DNA of 64,000 nucleotides from Diadema setosum (taxonomy: Eukaryota; Echinodermata; Echinoidea; Diadematoida; Diadematidae), in the NCBI GenBank assembly GCA_033980235.1, contig CM067065.1:11182373-11246372 (forward strand), in the 5' to 3' direction. How positions within the stretch are numbered: the first letter of the stretch is position 1; the number at the start of each line of letters is the position of its first letter. This document shows, in pieces, positions 48,780 through 60,515 of this stretch. Position numbers and translations under genes: made by a program. The notes beneath the pieces are model-generated. The model was not told the origin of the DNA. It saw nothing but the letters and a program-made list of their open reading frames with translations, and did no database searches.

Positions 48780-49030
48780 TGACTGGTAAGTTATGCGTGT
48801 GTGTGTGTGTGTGTGTTTGTGTGTGTGTATTGTGAGCTGCATGATATGTGATGTGTATGATTTGTTGTGTGTGTGTATGTGTGTGTGTTTGGAGTATAAC
48901 AATACAATAGGTAGGAACTGTGCATGTGTGGTGGTTGTATAGTGGTAGTGTTTTGCTTGTGTGTATACGTGTGCCTGTATGCTTGCGTGTGTATGTGGAA
49001 TATAGTGGCGCTACTGTGGCAATACAAACG
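48780..49030. repeat. (GT)-rich microsatellite region
   Basis: Interrupted GTGTGT runs at 48796-48830 and onwards through about 48980. The open frames on the other strand consist of Thr-His repeats and are not genes. Confidence 0.85.
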
Positions 49031-49584
49031 CCTTCAGAGTGTATGAGCACGTGTTTAAAGAATTCACACCAGCGTTGATCTAAAAAAAAAAAAAAAAAAT
49101 ATGGGTGTGTCAACCAATATCAGCGGTGAGGCGGGCTAGGCGAGAGAGAGAGACCGAGAAAAAATACATACGACGGAGGTACCCTACCTAAATGTTATTT
49201 GTCTTTGTTCATTTTCACTGCAGTCATTTTCTTCCATCAGTCTTATAAACTAGAACGTCCATACCACTATTCTTTGTCCCAGAATAGGTTTGGCATGCTC
49301 TATGCATGAGCGAATAATTTCCACACGCCGTAAAAAAAAATTGTCAATCGTTAGTTGATTTTAGCACAAACGAACTGCCATTGCACACCGCTAATACATA
49401 CGTAATACAAACAAACACCAACAAACACTCAAACAAATCCTCATAATGCAAATAAACCAACTCAACACTTTTTTTTCCTCGATATTTATTGATTTCATTC
49501 AAATCATTCATAAATCGACCCATTCTGGGTGTAACATGAACAAAAAAAAAGTTACAAATGGCAATTCGAAACACAAACAAGTTT

Positions 49585-51625
49585 TCAGCTCATGAAGCTT
49601 ACTTGTTACTTTATTTCGCAACTTACGGTAACTTTCCCAATCACTTGGATTACCGTACACCTTAGCTTTCTTTTTTAAACTATCTCTTTGCTTCATCATA
49701 TCTTTAACCTCTTTATTTAACCACGGAATATCATTATTTTGCTTAACACGCCTCATTCTCAGTGGTGCATGCTTATCCAAAATCGAACGAAATTTATTAA
49801 TGAAATTATCATACGCCAATTCAGTGTCGCTCTCTTGATACACATTATTCCAATCTACGCCAGCCAACTCCGTCTGAAAATGTTCAGTATCTAATTTTCT
49901 TATGTTCCGTGAAATCATATATCTATGACTATTACACTTCTGTTTTACATTACCCCACGAAGCAACAATCATATAATGATCACTCAAACCGATCTCGACT
50001 ACATCACAGTAAATAATCTTTTCAGTGTTAGAGGTAAAAATCAAATCAATCAGAGCAGACGAACAGCTTGTAACTCTAGTTGGTTTATCTATATATAAGT
50101 TGTGTCAGATTAAAATCCTTGGTAAGACGTATAAGATGCGCAGCATATCGATTGGTGTTTGAGCTGAGCATATCACAATTGAAATCACCCATGACAAGTA
50201 CATCTAGGCCTACTGCCTCTATCTTTTGGAATACTTGGGATAACTTATCAAAAGATGACACCTGGGAGTTGGGTGGACGATACCATACACACACAAGAAA
50301 TGGTTTTTGTTTGGCTAATTCAATTTGGAGTACAATCATCTCAAGCTCTTCATCATACATATCCTCTCTTATCTAATAAATCACATTATTTTTTTTTACA
50401 TAGATTGCAACTCCACCTCCTTTCCTGTTTCTATCTTTCCTAACAATGTTATAGCCATCTACATTGATGCATTCATCCGGAATTGTGTTATCTAACCATA
50501 TTTTACTGAATGAAGCAATATGAAATTGACTATTTTGAAACAGATGTTTTACTTCATCGATACGTTTATAAAGAGAACATATGTGACCCTGCACCTCAAA
50601 ACAAACAAAAAGTCGCCAAACATGAATTTTTAGTTAAGACCATATTCTAAAAGAGCAGACCTTAAGCTTTAAAATGATGCATAACTCAACTCAAATGGAC
50701 TCTCCTAACCTATCTAAATATTGGAAAGAAAGCACAAACTCAGGAAAAGTGTGAACTGAGAAAAGAGGCTCTGAAGTACAGTGTCCATTCAAGCGCTTAA
50801 TCTTTACCAAACCGTGCTGGCTGTGCGATGAATGGGACAAAAAAAAAAAAAAAACAGGAAGTAAACCACCAGAGTAACAACAATGACGGGATTATCAGCT
50901 TAAACTGAAATTAAGCATACCTCATTAACACATTCTGTCCATAATCAATGCCAACTTTCAAAGCAGTAGCAGTATCCTTTCAAAAGTTATTAGAGTTGAA
51001 AGTGAAGAGTGTGGGCAAGGTTTTTCAGAAATGAAAAAGGGATTCTAAAGACACACCTAATCACACTATTCTACCAAAAAAATGTTCGAGATAAACTGCT
51101 AAAAAAAGACACACTTTCCTGTCCGTTTTATGATACCAAATTTTAGCATAATGTAAAAGAAGACCCGCTCTTTCAGAAAATATGAAAAGGTCAAGTTCGG
51201 CTAGGTTGACCCATTTCACTTATTTTCAGTCCTCACACAAAATTAGTGTGTGCGACTTTATGTTCGTTTTGAGGTGCACGGTCACATATATTCAAATGAG
51301 AAACATTAAAACCATTATGGCTTGACATTGTATTATTGACGCGTTCGAAGCTAAAATATTCAAAACTAGTATCCAGATTTTCTTCTGTGCTACTGAAATT
51401 GGATTCAGAACTGATTGCATTATCACAATGATCATAGTAACCCGGCAGTTCGAGAAAACTACATTTTCGACACTTCCATTCATCATTGTTCACATCGTTT
51501 ACTTAAGCAGTACGTATGACACAAGCCTTCACAAGAGGTACAACGAATAGCATTGGTATGTTGTATAACATTAGCACAAAGTAAACAAAAGCAGCCTTAT
51601 GTTTTCATTAAGAGTGATATGCTTG
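49585..51625 (-). pseudogene. LINE ORF2 fragment: PHD finger + APE-type endonuclease, RT missing
   Basis: Reading leftwards, the N-terminus encodes a PHD-type zinc finger: Cys-Leu-Leu-Cys, then RCTSCEGLCHTYC, then WKCRKC (C4-H-C3 order with the usual Trp before the last Cys pair), with one frameshift between. An endonuclease domain follows: NVSHLNI (51300), then SKIWLDNTIPDE, KDRNRKGGGVAIYV, VCVWYRPPNSQ, VLVMGDFNCDM and GLSDHYMI. A basic linker IPWLNKEVKDMMKQRD precedes where the polymerase should begin, but the frame stops and no polymerase motif follows. A MITE (50583-51285) interrupts it right after HLNI. ORF1 of the same LINE lies upstream at 51660-52436. Confidence 0.8.
50583..51285 (+). 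mobile_element. GTGACCCTGCACC MITE, copy H1 (703 bp)
   Basis: ATAT at 50579-50582 and 51286-51289 flanks ends GTGACCCTGCACCTCAAAAC and its near-complement GTTTTGAGGTGCACGGTCAC. It splits a LINE endonuclease frame, so it is younger than that LINE. Copies are at 56427-57148 and 62348-63037, with fragments at 6095, 56088 and 61577. No coding capacity. Confidence 0.9.
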
Positions 51626-51659
51626 TGTTCGTTTAGGATTGAATGCGTATAGAGAATAA

Positions 51660-52436
51660 TCAATTCAGTCGTTCGATGTCTGTTATCGATGTGATGTGTG
51701 CCTTTTTGTCAGCTTGTCCAGGTTCGTGTACCAGGGCTGTGATTTTGCCGTCGGATGTCCAGCACCTTTTCACGAAGGATTTCTTCGATGCTTCTTTGAT
51801 GAGATTTCGACGAAACACTGTGATGTCCTCGAGCACAACCACACGCGATCCCTTGAGCTTTCGCTTCGCTCGGTACACTTGGTTTCTGACGTTGTATCGC
51901 GAAAATTTGATGATGGGTCGTGGTCCCTTCTGTGGAGATCCTGGTTTCGGCGACACTCGATGTGATCTATCGATGTCGCCTACTCCCAATGGGACGCCTG
52001 GTTTGTCGTTGACGAGTTCGACGATGATCTTGTCTGTGTCTTCACTTGGTTGTTCTGGTATTCCGAGGAATCTCAGGCAGTTTCTCCTCGAATACTGCTC
52101 TTCTTCTTCGATGAGACGTTTTGAAGAAGCCAACTCCCTTTGAAGGCCTGTGATTTCCTTCTCGAGGGCTGATTGCTGCTTTTGGAGCTTCTCAAAGTCC
52201 ATGGAAATGGCCGCATAGACGCTCTGCGTTACAGCTTCTTTGACGGCAGTAGCAACCGCTTCCACTAGTCTTTTCATCATGGCTTCGCCTGACAATGCAT
52301 CTATTATCTGGTGTTCAATGGTTTCTTTCAAAGCTTCGCTTGATGTAGCCATGGTGATGGTTGACTGAGCAGCCAGATTTTGGTCTTCTGTGTGCTCTCT
52401 TTTCATCTTTGCATGCTTTTTTGATGAAAAAATCAT
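51660..52436 (-). pseudogene. LINE ORF1 protein, long open frame (258 codons)
   Basis: An uninterrupted frame whose N-terminal 60 residues are polar and helical. It continues with a coiled coil (about residues 85-120: FEKLQKQQSALEKEITG and onwards to SSKRLIEEEEQ), an RRM-like core with QYSRRNCLRFLGIPE, DIDRSHRVSPKPGSP and IIKFSRYNVRNQVYRAK, and a C-terminal WTSDGKITALVHE. This is the ORF1 type found with L2/CR1 and L1-like LINEs, an RNA-binding chaperone of the LINE particle. It belongs to the same element as the broken ORF2 at 49585-51625. The frame itself shows no lesion, but the element is dead. The start at 52436 is the first Met; a later Met (near 52350) is possible. Confidence 0.8.
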
Positions 52437-52439
52437 TTT

Positions 52440-53290
52440 CTTTTAAAAATTAGCAATTACCATGGCAAGCGTTATTGCTATGAGGTTGCTGTGACAGTCG
52501 GAAATTGTGAGTTTTAATTTGATTGAAGGGTAATATGTTCATATTGACTTATTTTGGTGTTTTTAGCATGCTTTTGTGATGTTTAATGAAGAATACATGC
52601 TATTTCAAGGAAAATAATTTGTTGCCATGGCAACGTCTAAAGACGTCATTTAGAAATATGGTAATAGGTCGATTCGTGTTTGGCACCGACAAAATAAAGG
52701 AAATATCTCAAAAATCACATTATATAAAAATGTATCATCTATGGACGTATTCTTTCTTTTCTTTCAATCGCAATGCTTATTTTTCTTTAAAAGGCAGCGT
52801 TTGTCATGCTGTTGCTACAGCAACGAAAATGATGTGAAATTAACATAGTGGAAAAACAAGCTGATAATCTATATAGTAATTCATGATAAATATTCCACTC
52901 AATCTTGTCATGTTTTCTTGCTTTTTCATGAAAAATATGATTTTTTCTATATAAATAGTTGTTGCCATGGTAACCGTCATTCCTATAAGGTAACCATGAC
53001 ATTATGAAAATTGTATTCTTTCTGAAGTCTAATAAAAAAGGATTCATAATGATATTTTGGTGTTTACATTATGTTTTTATGATGTTTAATGAAGAATACA
53101 TGTTCTTTTAAGGAAAATAATGTGTTGCCATGGCAACGGGTGACGACGTCGGTTAGAAAAATGGCAACAAGTGGATTCGTGTTCAGCACCCGCAAAATAG
53201 GGGAAATAGCAAAAAAATCAAAATCTACAGAAAATTTTAAGAACATTACAACTCGCCGTCTACTAGAAAACAAGCGTAAAATTGTGAGTA
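52440..53290. repeat. Right arm of E: inverted X-box units
   Basis: Reverse complement of 41760-42700. Exact GTTGCCATGGCAAC sites lie at 52621-52634 and 53124-53137, 503 bp apart, with GTTGCTACAGCAAC near 52804 and GTTGCCATGGTAAC at 52961-52974. ACATGTTCTTTTAAGGAAAA and CAAAATAGGGGAAATAGC blocks match the left arm inverted. The LINE ORF1 abuts the inner end. Confidence 0.85.
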
Positions 53291-54600
53291 AATTTTTAAC
53301 TGTTTGTTCATCATGATTACATATCGCCTTAAAAATTCTGAAAGTAATGCTCTAAACTCATTGTTTACTTTGTAAAACTTTATTTGTCGCTAATGGAGCC
53401 AAAAGTTTTTTTTTTTTCAGAATACAGGACACTTTCGGGACAAGTTATCCCTATCGGTGGGATTGCATACGTCACAGACGTTCGCTTGAATTGTCACGGA
53501 CGTTCGTTCTACTACTAGGGTCATGTTCCAGGACGGATAACTAATCGGCATAGAGTACCTAGCCTTCCTAACTCTTTCAAAAAGTTTGAAACGGTATTTT
53601 CAATGCAAATTATAAGAAATTTGACATATTTACAATATATATATTGCTCAGAGGGTAATTAGGAAGTGAATTTTCAGAGAAAATATTGATTATTTGCATG
53701 GTTTTCGGTGAATTTCATGGTCCAAAAATTGCGGACAAGCCTCAGTCCGCTCCCAAAATGACAGGCAGCTCCTCGGCTAGAGAGTCAAAGGTAAAATGTA
53801 CCTTCGCCATTAAAGCAAGATGGTCTCCCACTCGAAAACGTTTTAATCATCACGGACGTTCTTTTTTTTTTTCTCGGAGGTTCGTCTAAAAATATAATTT
53901 TGGCTCCTATTTGACAAAGGATGGACAGAAACCCAAAACAAACATTTTATCGTGAGGCTAGATCTTAGTTGATTACCACTCAGAACAATATCGCCAATAA
54001 CGTTTATTGGGCTACGATCTTTATTAGAAAATAGCGGAAGCACGTCTGTGACGAAAACTGAGTATAATTTTGCATAAAAGAATGTTACGTCCCATGTGCA
54101 GCCAGCAGACGTACAATTTTTGCAGGATATGTTCATTAGGTGGAACCCCAAAGTTTCGTATACATTACAGTTGGGACAACAAAGTAGAATTTACAGCAGC
54201 GATAGAAATAAAAGCATCACGGACGTTCGTCTGTTTAGGACTTTGATATTTCAATTGTTCTCTGTAATTGTATACGTGCTCATAAAATTCTTATAATATT
54301 GTGGTACATTCCCATGATATGTCAGATCCAGAACATGGTCAGATATTATATGCCACGTACCATCAAAAAAAAAAAAACATCATTAGTTTGAAAAACAAAA
54401 AGTATTGTGAAAATAGCGTTTTTACCGTATCTTTACGCTTTAAGTACTTGTCAAATGAAGTATATCAGGCAAAAGTCAACAAAACCATATATTTCCTGAA
54501 AGGAAATTTACCAATCTTTGAGATGACATGAAAAAAAGCTGGTTTCTTAGATCATGCTGGCGTGTTCTAAGGGAAGAATGTCATAAGGTGCGAACATTGG
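53290..54600. other. Outer right arm of E, non-coding, with TCACGGACGTTCGT words
   Basis: TCACGGACGTTCGT or variants occur at about 53482, 53499, 53849 and 54218, inverted relative to the left arm. Short frames here have no recognisable domain. Confidence 0.55.
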
Positions 54601-54637
54601 CAATTGTACATCGTTCAAAATTCTCGCCCAAATACTT

Positions 54638-54639
<2 letters not shown>

Positions 54640-54699
<60 letters not shown>

Positions 54700-54701
54700 T
54701 A

Positions 54702-54752
<51 letters not shown>

Positions 54753-54795
54753 GTATATATATATATATATATAATGTATATATCTATATATATAT
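54640..54795. repeat. Long (TA)n microsatellite beside an exon
   Basis: About 150 bp of alternating TA with ATAATG interruptions. It ends within about 40 bp of the splice donor of the exon at 54833-55390, so it lies at the start of the following intron. Confidence 0.95.
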
Positions 54796-54832
54796 TTTCT
54801 TTTTTGTGGGGGTGAAGGAAAAATATACATAC

Positions 54833-55390
54833 TTTCCAGATTTTCCTTGACTGTTGCCACAGCTTCATTAATCGTAGAGACCAGGTGTAGTCTCATGTCT
54901 CCAGCGTGTATGAGGAAGATTCCATATACATCATAATGCTTTAAGTCTCTCAGCTCCTTATAATAAGTAGTGTTTTCCTCCCAGAAATAGCGACCCAAGG
55001 GCAGAACATGACCGAGAGCATGAGATTGCAGGTCGATGAAGGCTACCGGGATATCAGACTTTTTGCCACTTTGATCACTTTGATCGCCACCTTCTGAGGA
55101 CTTGCTAGGCTGCTTATCAACAACCTTGGGCTTTTGATCCGCTGCTTTTTTGTGTGTGACTCCAGCTTCACTTTTTGTTTGATTATCATTGCATTTTGGC
55201 TCAATTCTCTTTAAAAAATTGACAAGTATAGCAGATTCTTCTTTAAGCATCTCGTTGCCACACTGTATAACGCAGGAAGAATATTGAAAAGTATCCGGTT
55301 GTGTCTCCTTGAAGACATTCATCAGGGAATCCCTGCTATCAGGGTTAAATCCTCGGATTGAATGAACGACGACTCCTACTCGGTTCTTTC
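54833..55390 (-). CDS. Internal exon of a host gene with repeated alpha/beta domains (function unknown)
   Basis: On the minus strand a polypyrimidine-AG acceptor (TTTGCCTTCCAG) precedes 55390 and a GTATGT donor follows 54833. The exon is 558 bp with phase 1 at both ends, and it joins in frame to the exon at 63583-63880. Encoded residues about 100-285 begin with a strand KNRVGVVVHSI and strand-helix alternation to about 164, completing a first Rossmann-like domain. A charged, Lys/Ser/Asp-rich linker (165-212) follows. The second domain starts at IPVAFID, and its YDVYGIFLIHAGDMRLHLVS resembles FDAVVLIHSAKEGRNSITNV of the first. I do not recognise the family. The next exon is not visible, and the window to the left is transposon. 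Nucleotide-binding or TIR-like folds are possibilities only. Confidence 0.7.
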
Positions 55391-56087
55391 CTGGAAGGCA
55401 AAGGAGGAATTTTGGCATTATTGAATGAAGTTCATTGCGTACTTAAACAAAAAATTGGCTGAAATGTCTTACTGCATACTGTCCTTTTTTGTGTATTTGT
55501 TCGTGTATGTGTGTGTGTGTGCGTGTGTGTACTTGACTGGATAAGGCTTCTGTATGTATTTTCCGCTTTTGTTTGCAGTGTACCCTTGCTTGTTTGTTAT
55601 TGTCACTTTTTGGTGGGGGGGGGGGGTGAGTGATGCATAATCCTAACCCTAACCTTAACCCATTTTACCAATAAGAGAGCAGTATTGACTTGATCCTTTA
55701 TCACTGTCTACTGATCTTATCTTGAAACAATAGAAGTTTGCTTTTAAATTTGGCTTTCTGTCAAATGTTGCACGCAAATATGATGAATATTTTGAAAAAC
55801 AACAACAACAAACAAACTCATCACATTTTGAACAAGCAATGGGGGGGGGGGACTGAAGGGGAAGTCAGTGACATAACAGACCACCCAAAGAAAACGATCA
55901 GGGGTTAAGATCGAAGGAGAATCGGTGAAAACAAAATGGAGAAATTAAGTAATTTTCATGTAGTCCAACGTATCACGTTTACTATTAGTTACTGTGCATA
56001 ACTACTAGAGTAAACGCGTTTGAGTTTGAACCATATCCCCAAAATATGGACAAACATTTAGTAGAAATGGACTATGCCTTCAGTGTG
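55391..56087. other. Intron segment with degenerate telomere-like repeat
   Basis: Non-coding part of the 8.2 kb intron. It has a GTGTGTGT run near 55505, a G tract at 55615 and three imperfect CCCTAA units (CCTAACCCTAACCTTAACCC) at about 55643-55662. Confidence 0.6.
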
Positions 56088-56350
56088 AACTTACACCACA
56101 AAACAAACAGAAAATCGCCAGACATGAACTTTTAGCTAACACTATATAGATTCTGAAAGAACAGACTTTCAGTTTTAAAATTATGTATAACTCAATTCAA
56201 ATGGACTCTCCTGACCGATATAAATATTGGAAAGAAAGGACACTCTCTGGAAAGTGAGAAATGAGAAAATAGGCACTGAAGTACAGGGTGAATTTAAGCG
56301 CTTAGTCTTTATCAAGCTATGCAAGCTGTTGTACATTCATGTACAAACAT
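56088..56350 (+). mobile_element. Fragment of the GTGACC MITE family (H)
   Basis: CACCACAAAACAAACAGAAA, ATCGCCAGACATGAA and CTGAAAGAACAGAC match the left half of H2 with divergence. Proper ends are lost. Confidence 0.65.
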
Positions 56351-56426
56351 AAATATAATGATATATATAAGTATTTTCTTGTTCATTGCCTGTGTACAAT
56401 GTACAGCACAATGTACAACAAAATAT

Positions 56427-57148
56427 GTGACCCTGCACCTCAAAACAAACAAAAATCGCCAGACATGAATTTTTATTTAAGACCATATTCTGAAAGAGCA
56501 GACTTTAAGCTTTAAAATGATGTATAACTCAGATCAAATGGACTCTCCTAACCTATCTAAATATTGGAAAGAAAGCACAAACTCAGGAAAAGTGTGAACT
56601 GAGAAGAGAGGCTCTGAAGTACAGTGTCTATTCAAGCGCTTAATCTTTACCAAACTGTGCTGGCTGTGCGATGAATGGGAATAGAAACAGGAAGTAAACC
56701 ACCAGGGTAACAACAAGGAAGGGATTATCACATTAAACTGAAATTAAGCATGCCTCATTAACCTATTCCGTCCATAATTAATGCCACTTATTTTCAAAGG
56801 AGTAGCATCATCCTTTCAAAAGTTATTAGAGTTGAAAGTGAAGAGTGTGGACAAGGTTTTTCAGAAATGAAAAAGGGATTCTAAAGACACACCTAATCAC
56901 ACTATTCTACCAAAAATGTTCGAGATAATCTGCAAAAACAAACAAACAAACAAACAAACAAACAAACAAACACACACACACACACACACACTTTCCTGCT
57001 CAAATTTTAGCATAATGTAAAAGAAGACCCGCTCTTTCAGAAAATAGGAAAAGTCAAGTTCGGCTACGTTGACCTATTTCACTTATTTTCAATCCTCACG
57101 CAAAATCAGTGTGTGCGACTTTACGTTCGTTTTGAGGTGCACGGTAAC
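56427..57148 (+). mobile_element. GTGACCCTGCACC MITE, copy H2 (722 bp)
   Basis: ATAT on both sides (56423-56426, 57149-57152). The right end reads GGTAAC where GGTCAC is expected. It has a CAAA/CACA microsatellite expansion at 56936-56990 absent from H1. It lies in the host-gene intron. Confidence 0.9.
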
Positions 57149-57320
57149 ATATTTTTGTATAAACACACTCGAAATGTATTACCATTTTTTCATAATGGCC
57201 TAGTAACCAACGACTATATCATGGGCGTCACGGGTGGGGGGGGGGGGTGCGTTGGGTGCAAACGCACCCCCCCCCCCTTAGCCCATAAAAAACAAAAAAA
57301 CAAAAAAATATATACATGTA

Positions 57321-57368
<48 letters not shown>

Positions 57369-57672
57369 TCTGCGAGCGACCTCAACGGCGGACAATATTT
57401 TTTTTATTCATTTTTTTGTTTACTTTGCACAAGGGACAACAGATTCGTGAGCAAAAGCAATTCGCACCCCTGGCTCTGGCAGCACTGGTTTTGTCGTAGC
57501 TTAGTATTCTATACAGTGTGTATTATTTATCAACCGTACTGTACATCCGTACGGTACGGAGCACGTACGCGTTTGCATGTATGTGTTCAGCTACTTACAA
57601 GTATGTAGGGTCTATTATGCACGTTCCTTCTGACCAATCCACATTGCCAGCCCAATTGCGAGCCTTAGCTTC

Positions 57673-57707
<35 letters not shown>

Positions 57708-58689
57708 AGGGGCAATTATCTCATTTTGCCCATCGCCCCCTCCATAATTCCAGAGACGGGAAGATTTCCTTCTTACCTTTTTTTTTTTTTTTTTTTTTCT
57801 GACAGAAAAAAAAAGTTGCCCCGATAAAAATGTTGGAGGATCATGCGTATTATACTTCTGCCCCCATAATCAATAATTAATAATTAATAATTTTATGAGA
57901 AGATTTTCTTGCTTTTGAAAGAAAAACAAATGTTGCCCCCATAAAAATATTGGAAGGCAAGCACACCATTTGCTTTTTTGTTAGAAAACTGTCCAATTAC
58001 TTCACCCAAAAGCAATGGCGTAACTACGCGGAGGGGAGGGGGGGGGGGGGGAGGGCGCACGGGGGAGGGAGGTGGTGCCCCCCCCCCCCCCCCCCATCCG
58101 CTGGTTAAAAAAAAAAGACTTGCCAAAATGGTAAATCAAGGGTTAGTAAACTGCTTTTGAAATCGACATGAAAGGGTGATCAAGAAATAAGATATTTTTC
58201 TTTGATTTCTTTTAACCATAATTCAAGAGGTATATAGTGTGAAACATTGTTCAAAAAGCCCGGAGCCGACAAAAGATTGTGATTCAGCGTGATTCCTGGT
58301 CGGCATTCTGTATAATAAGCCCGGTGTGCGCAGTGTACTCAAAGCATCCGAATGGGAAAATGAGTCGGTGCAATGTTGCGCAATGTGATGTAGAATGTAC
58401 ACCTTTGTACCTTACGCTTCGTTTTATCAAAGCTAGATCATTGATTTACATTGCTTTACAAACTAGTCTATACAAAAATGTCTTGCATTGCCAATAAAAA
58501 GACTTGACCTGGGCTAATTGCTAACTTTTCCATGTACAACGGTGTGTTTATATAATATACACACAAAAACAAACGCGCACAATTAGGGTATGCTCTAAGG
58601 TGCAGATTTTGGACATCATTTGGTCACTTCGACGCCACCTCGCTGGTCAAACCTCCCAAAAATCATGAACAAAAACCGACACCCTTGAC

Positions 58690-59740
58690 CACCAGTGGCG
58701 GATCCAGGGGGGGGGGGGGGGCGTCCCCCCTTCATTTCAAAAGCGAAAAAAAAAAAAAAAAAACATAGCTACAAATGGCAGTTTTTGGATTGTAAAATGT
58801 CAAAATTTTCAAGCTCTCAAGCTCCGCTCGCTCGCATTTACAGTCGTAATGCCATTCTCCTGAAGTTGCTGCCTGTAATTGCCAGCAGTTGCGCCAGGTG
58901 CGCCCCACCCCTTAATTTCCAAAACGAAAAAATATAGCTACAAACGGCAATTTTGGAACTGTAAATTTTCAAAACTTCCAAGCTCGCTCGCTCCACTCGC
59001 TCGCATTTAATTCTTTTGCCATTCTCCTGATATTGCTGCCAGTAATTGCCACCACTTGCGCCCGGTGCCCCCCCCCCCCCCTTAGTTTCGAAAGCAAAAA
59101 AAAAAAAAAAATATAGCGATAAACGGCAGTTTTCGGACTGTAAAATGTCAAAATTTGCAGCTCGCTCGCTCGGCTCGCTCGCATTTAATTGCTATGCCAT
59201 TCTCCTGATGTTGCTGCCAGTAATTGCCGGCAGTTGCGCCAGGGGCGCCCCCTTCCTTTATTTTGAAAGCGAAAAAGTAGAGCTACAAACGGCAGTTTAT
59301 GGACTGTAAAATGTCGAAATTTTCAAGCTCGCTCTCTTCGCTCGCTCGCATTTAATCGTTATGCAATTCTCCTGATGTTGCTGCCAGTAATTGCCGGCAG
59401 TTGCGTCCGGTGCGCCCCCTTTCTTTATTTCGAAAGGGAAATATAATTATAGCTACAAACGGCAGTTTTTGGACTGTGAAATGTCTTCACAAGCTCACAC
59501 AAATGTTATTGTTTTGCCATTCTCCTGATATTGCTGCCAGTTATTGCAAGCAGTTGCGCCCGGTGCCCCCCCCCCCCCCCTTAAATTCCAAAGTGAACAA
59601 ACATAGCTACAAACGGCATTTTTTTTTTAACTGTAAAATGTCAAAATTTTCAAGCTCGCTCGCTTCACTCGCTCGCATTCATCAGTCGTGCAATTCTCCT
59701 GATGTTGCTGCCAGTAATTTGTCATTTCACACCGTCATTC
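58690..59740 (+). repeat. Minisatellite, about six units of 165-180 bp
   Basis: Units share CAAGCTCGCTCGCT, CGCTCGCTCGCATTTAA, GCCATTCTCCTGATGTTGCT, GCCAGTAATTGCC, GTTGCGCC and a C tract followed by GAAAGC-A tract. CTCCTG anchors occur near 58857, 59026, 59203, 59369, 59524 and 59693. Several short open frames here come from the repeat and are not genes. Confidence 0.85.
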
Positions 59741-59744
59741 TATA

Positions 59745-60464
59745 ATCCATTTATAGGGGGGACAACTCCCTCCCACAACCTTTCCCTTGCTCGCTCCGCT
59801 TGCTCGGGCTTGGTCTCTTTGACTCTTTCATGACATCAGTGTAAGAATTAATACTAGAAGTTTATTCAAAAGTTTAATGATACCATTTATATAGGCAAAT
59901 TGTTCAATAACAATTTACTTCAAAATATACTGATACCTTAAACAAATGGGACTGTTTCAAGTCCATGAAACACGCAAAAAACCTACATCAAATTGCACCA
60001 TTTATAACATCAAAATGCAAAAAGTGCTCACCGTGGGAGGGGGACACTCCTCCCACATCCTCCCCCTCGCTCACTCCGCTCGCTCTTGCTTAGCCGCGTT
60101 CATGATATTCAGTGTAAATATTAAAACAGGGAATTTATTTGGATGATACTATTTTATAGGCAAATTGTTCAATAATAATACCGTAAACAAGTGGGACTGT
60201 TTCAAGTCTATAAAACAAGCAAACACATGCATGAAGTTGCACCATTTACAACATCAAAATGCAATTTCAGTTCTAACCGTGGGAGAGGGTTGGTCCCCCT
60301 CCCACACCCTCCCCCCTCGCTCGCTCCGCTTGCTCGGGCTCGGTCGCGTTCATAACATCAGTGTAAGATCAATACAAGAAGTTGATTTACAGGCACATTG
60401 TTCAACAACAATTTCCATCAAAATGTACTGCTACCTTAAACAAGTGGGACTGTTTCAAGTCCAT

Positions 60465-60515
<51 letters not shown>

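Larger units (their letters stand above)
39405..54635. mobile_element. Element E: 15 kb inverted-repeat structure
   Basis: TTGAACGATGTACAATTG at 39422 and its reverse complement at 54601 mark matching termini, with weaker similarity for about 14 bp further out (AAATGGG, TTTGGG). Both outer arms carry repeated TCACGGACGTTCGT words in opposite orientation. Inner arms (about 41760-42700 and 52440-53290) are inverted copies. The precise ends and target duplication are unclear because (TA)n follows the right end. It contains several later insertions and no recognised transposase. Confidence 0.6.

Noticed and set aside
48439..49113. 224-codon minus-strand open frame
   Set aside because: Composed mainly of Thr-His repeats from the (GT)n tract plus the 14-bp motif array.
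54615..54835. Continuation of the exon frame into Tyr-Ile repeats
   Set aside because: The frame runs on through the (TA)n microsatellite, but a GTATGT donor at 54832 ends the exon first.
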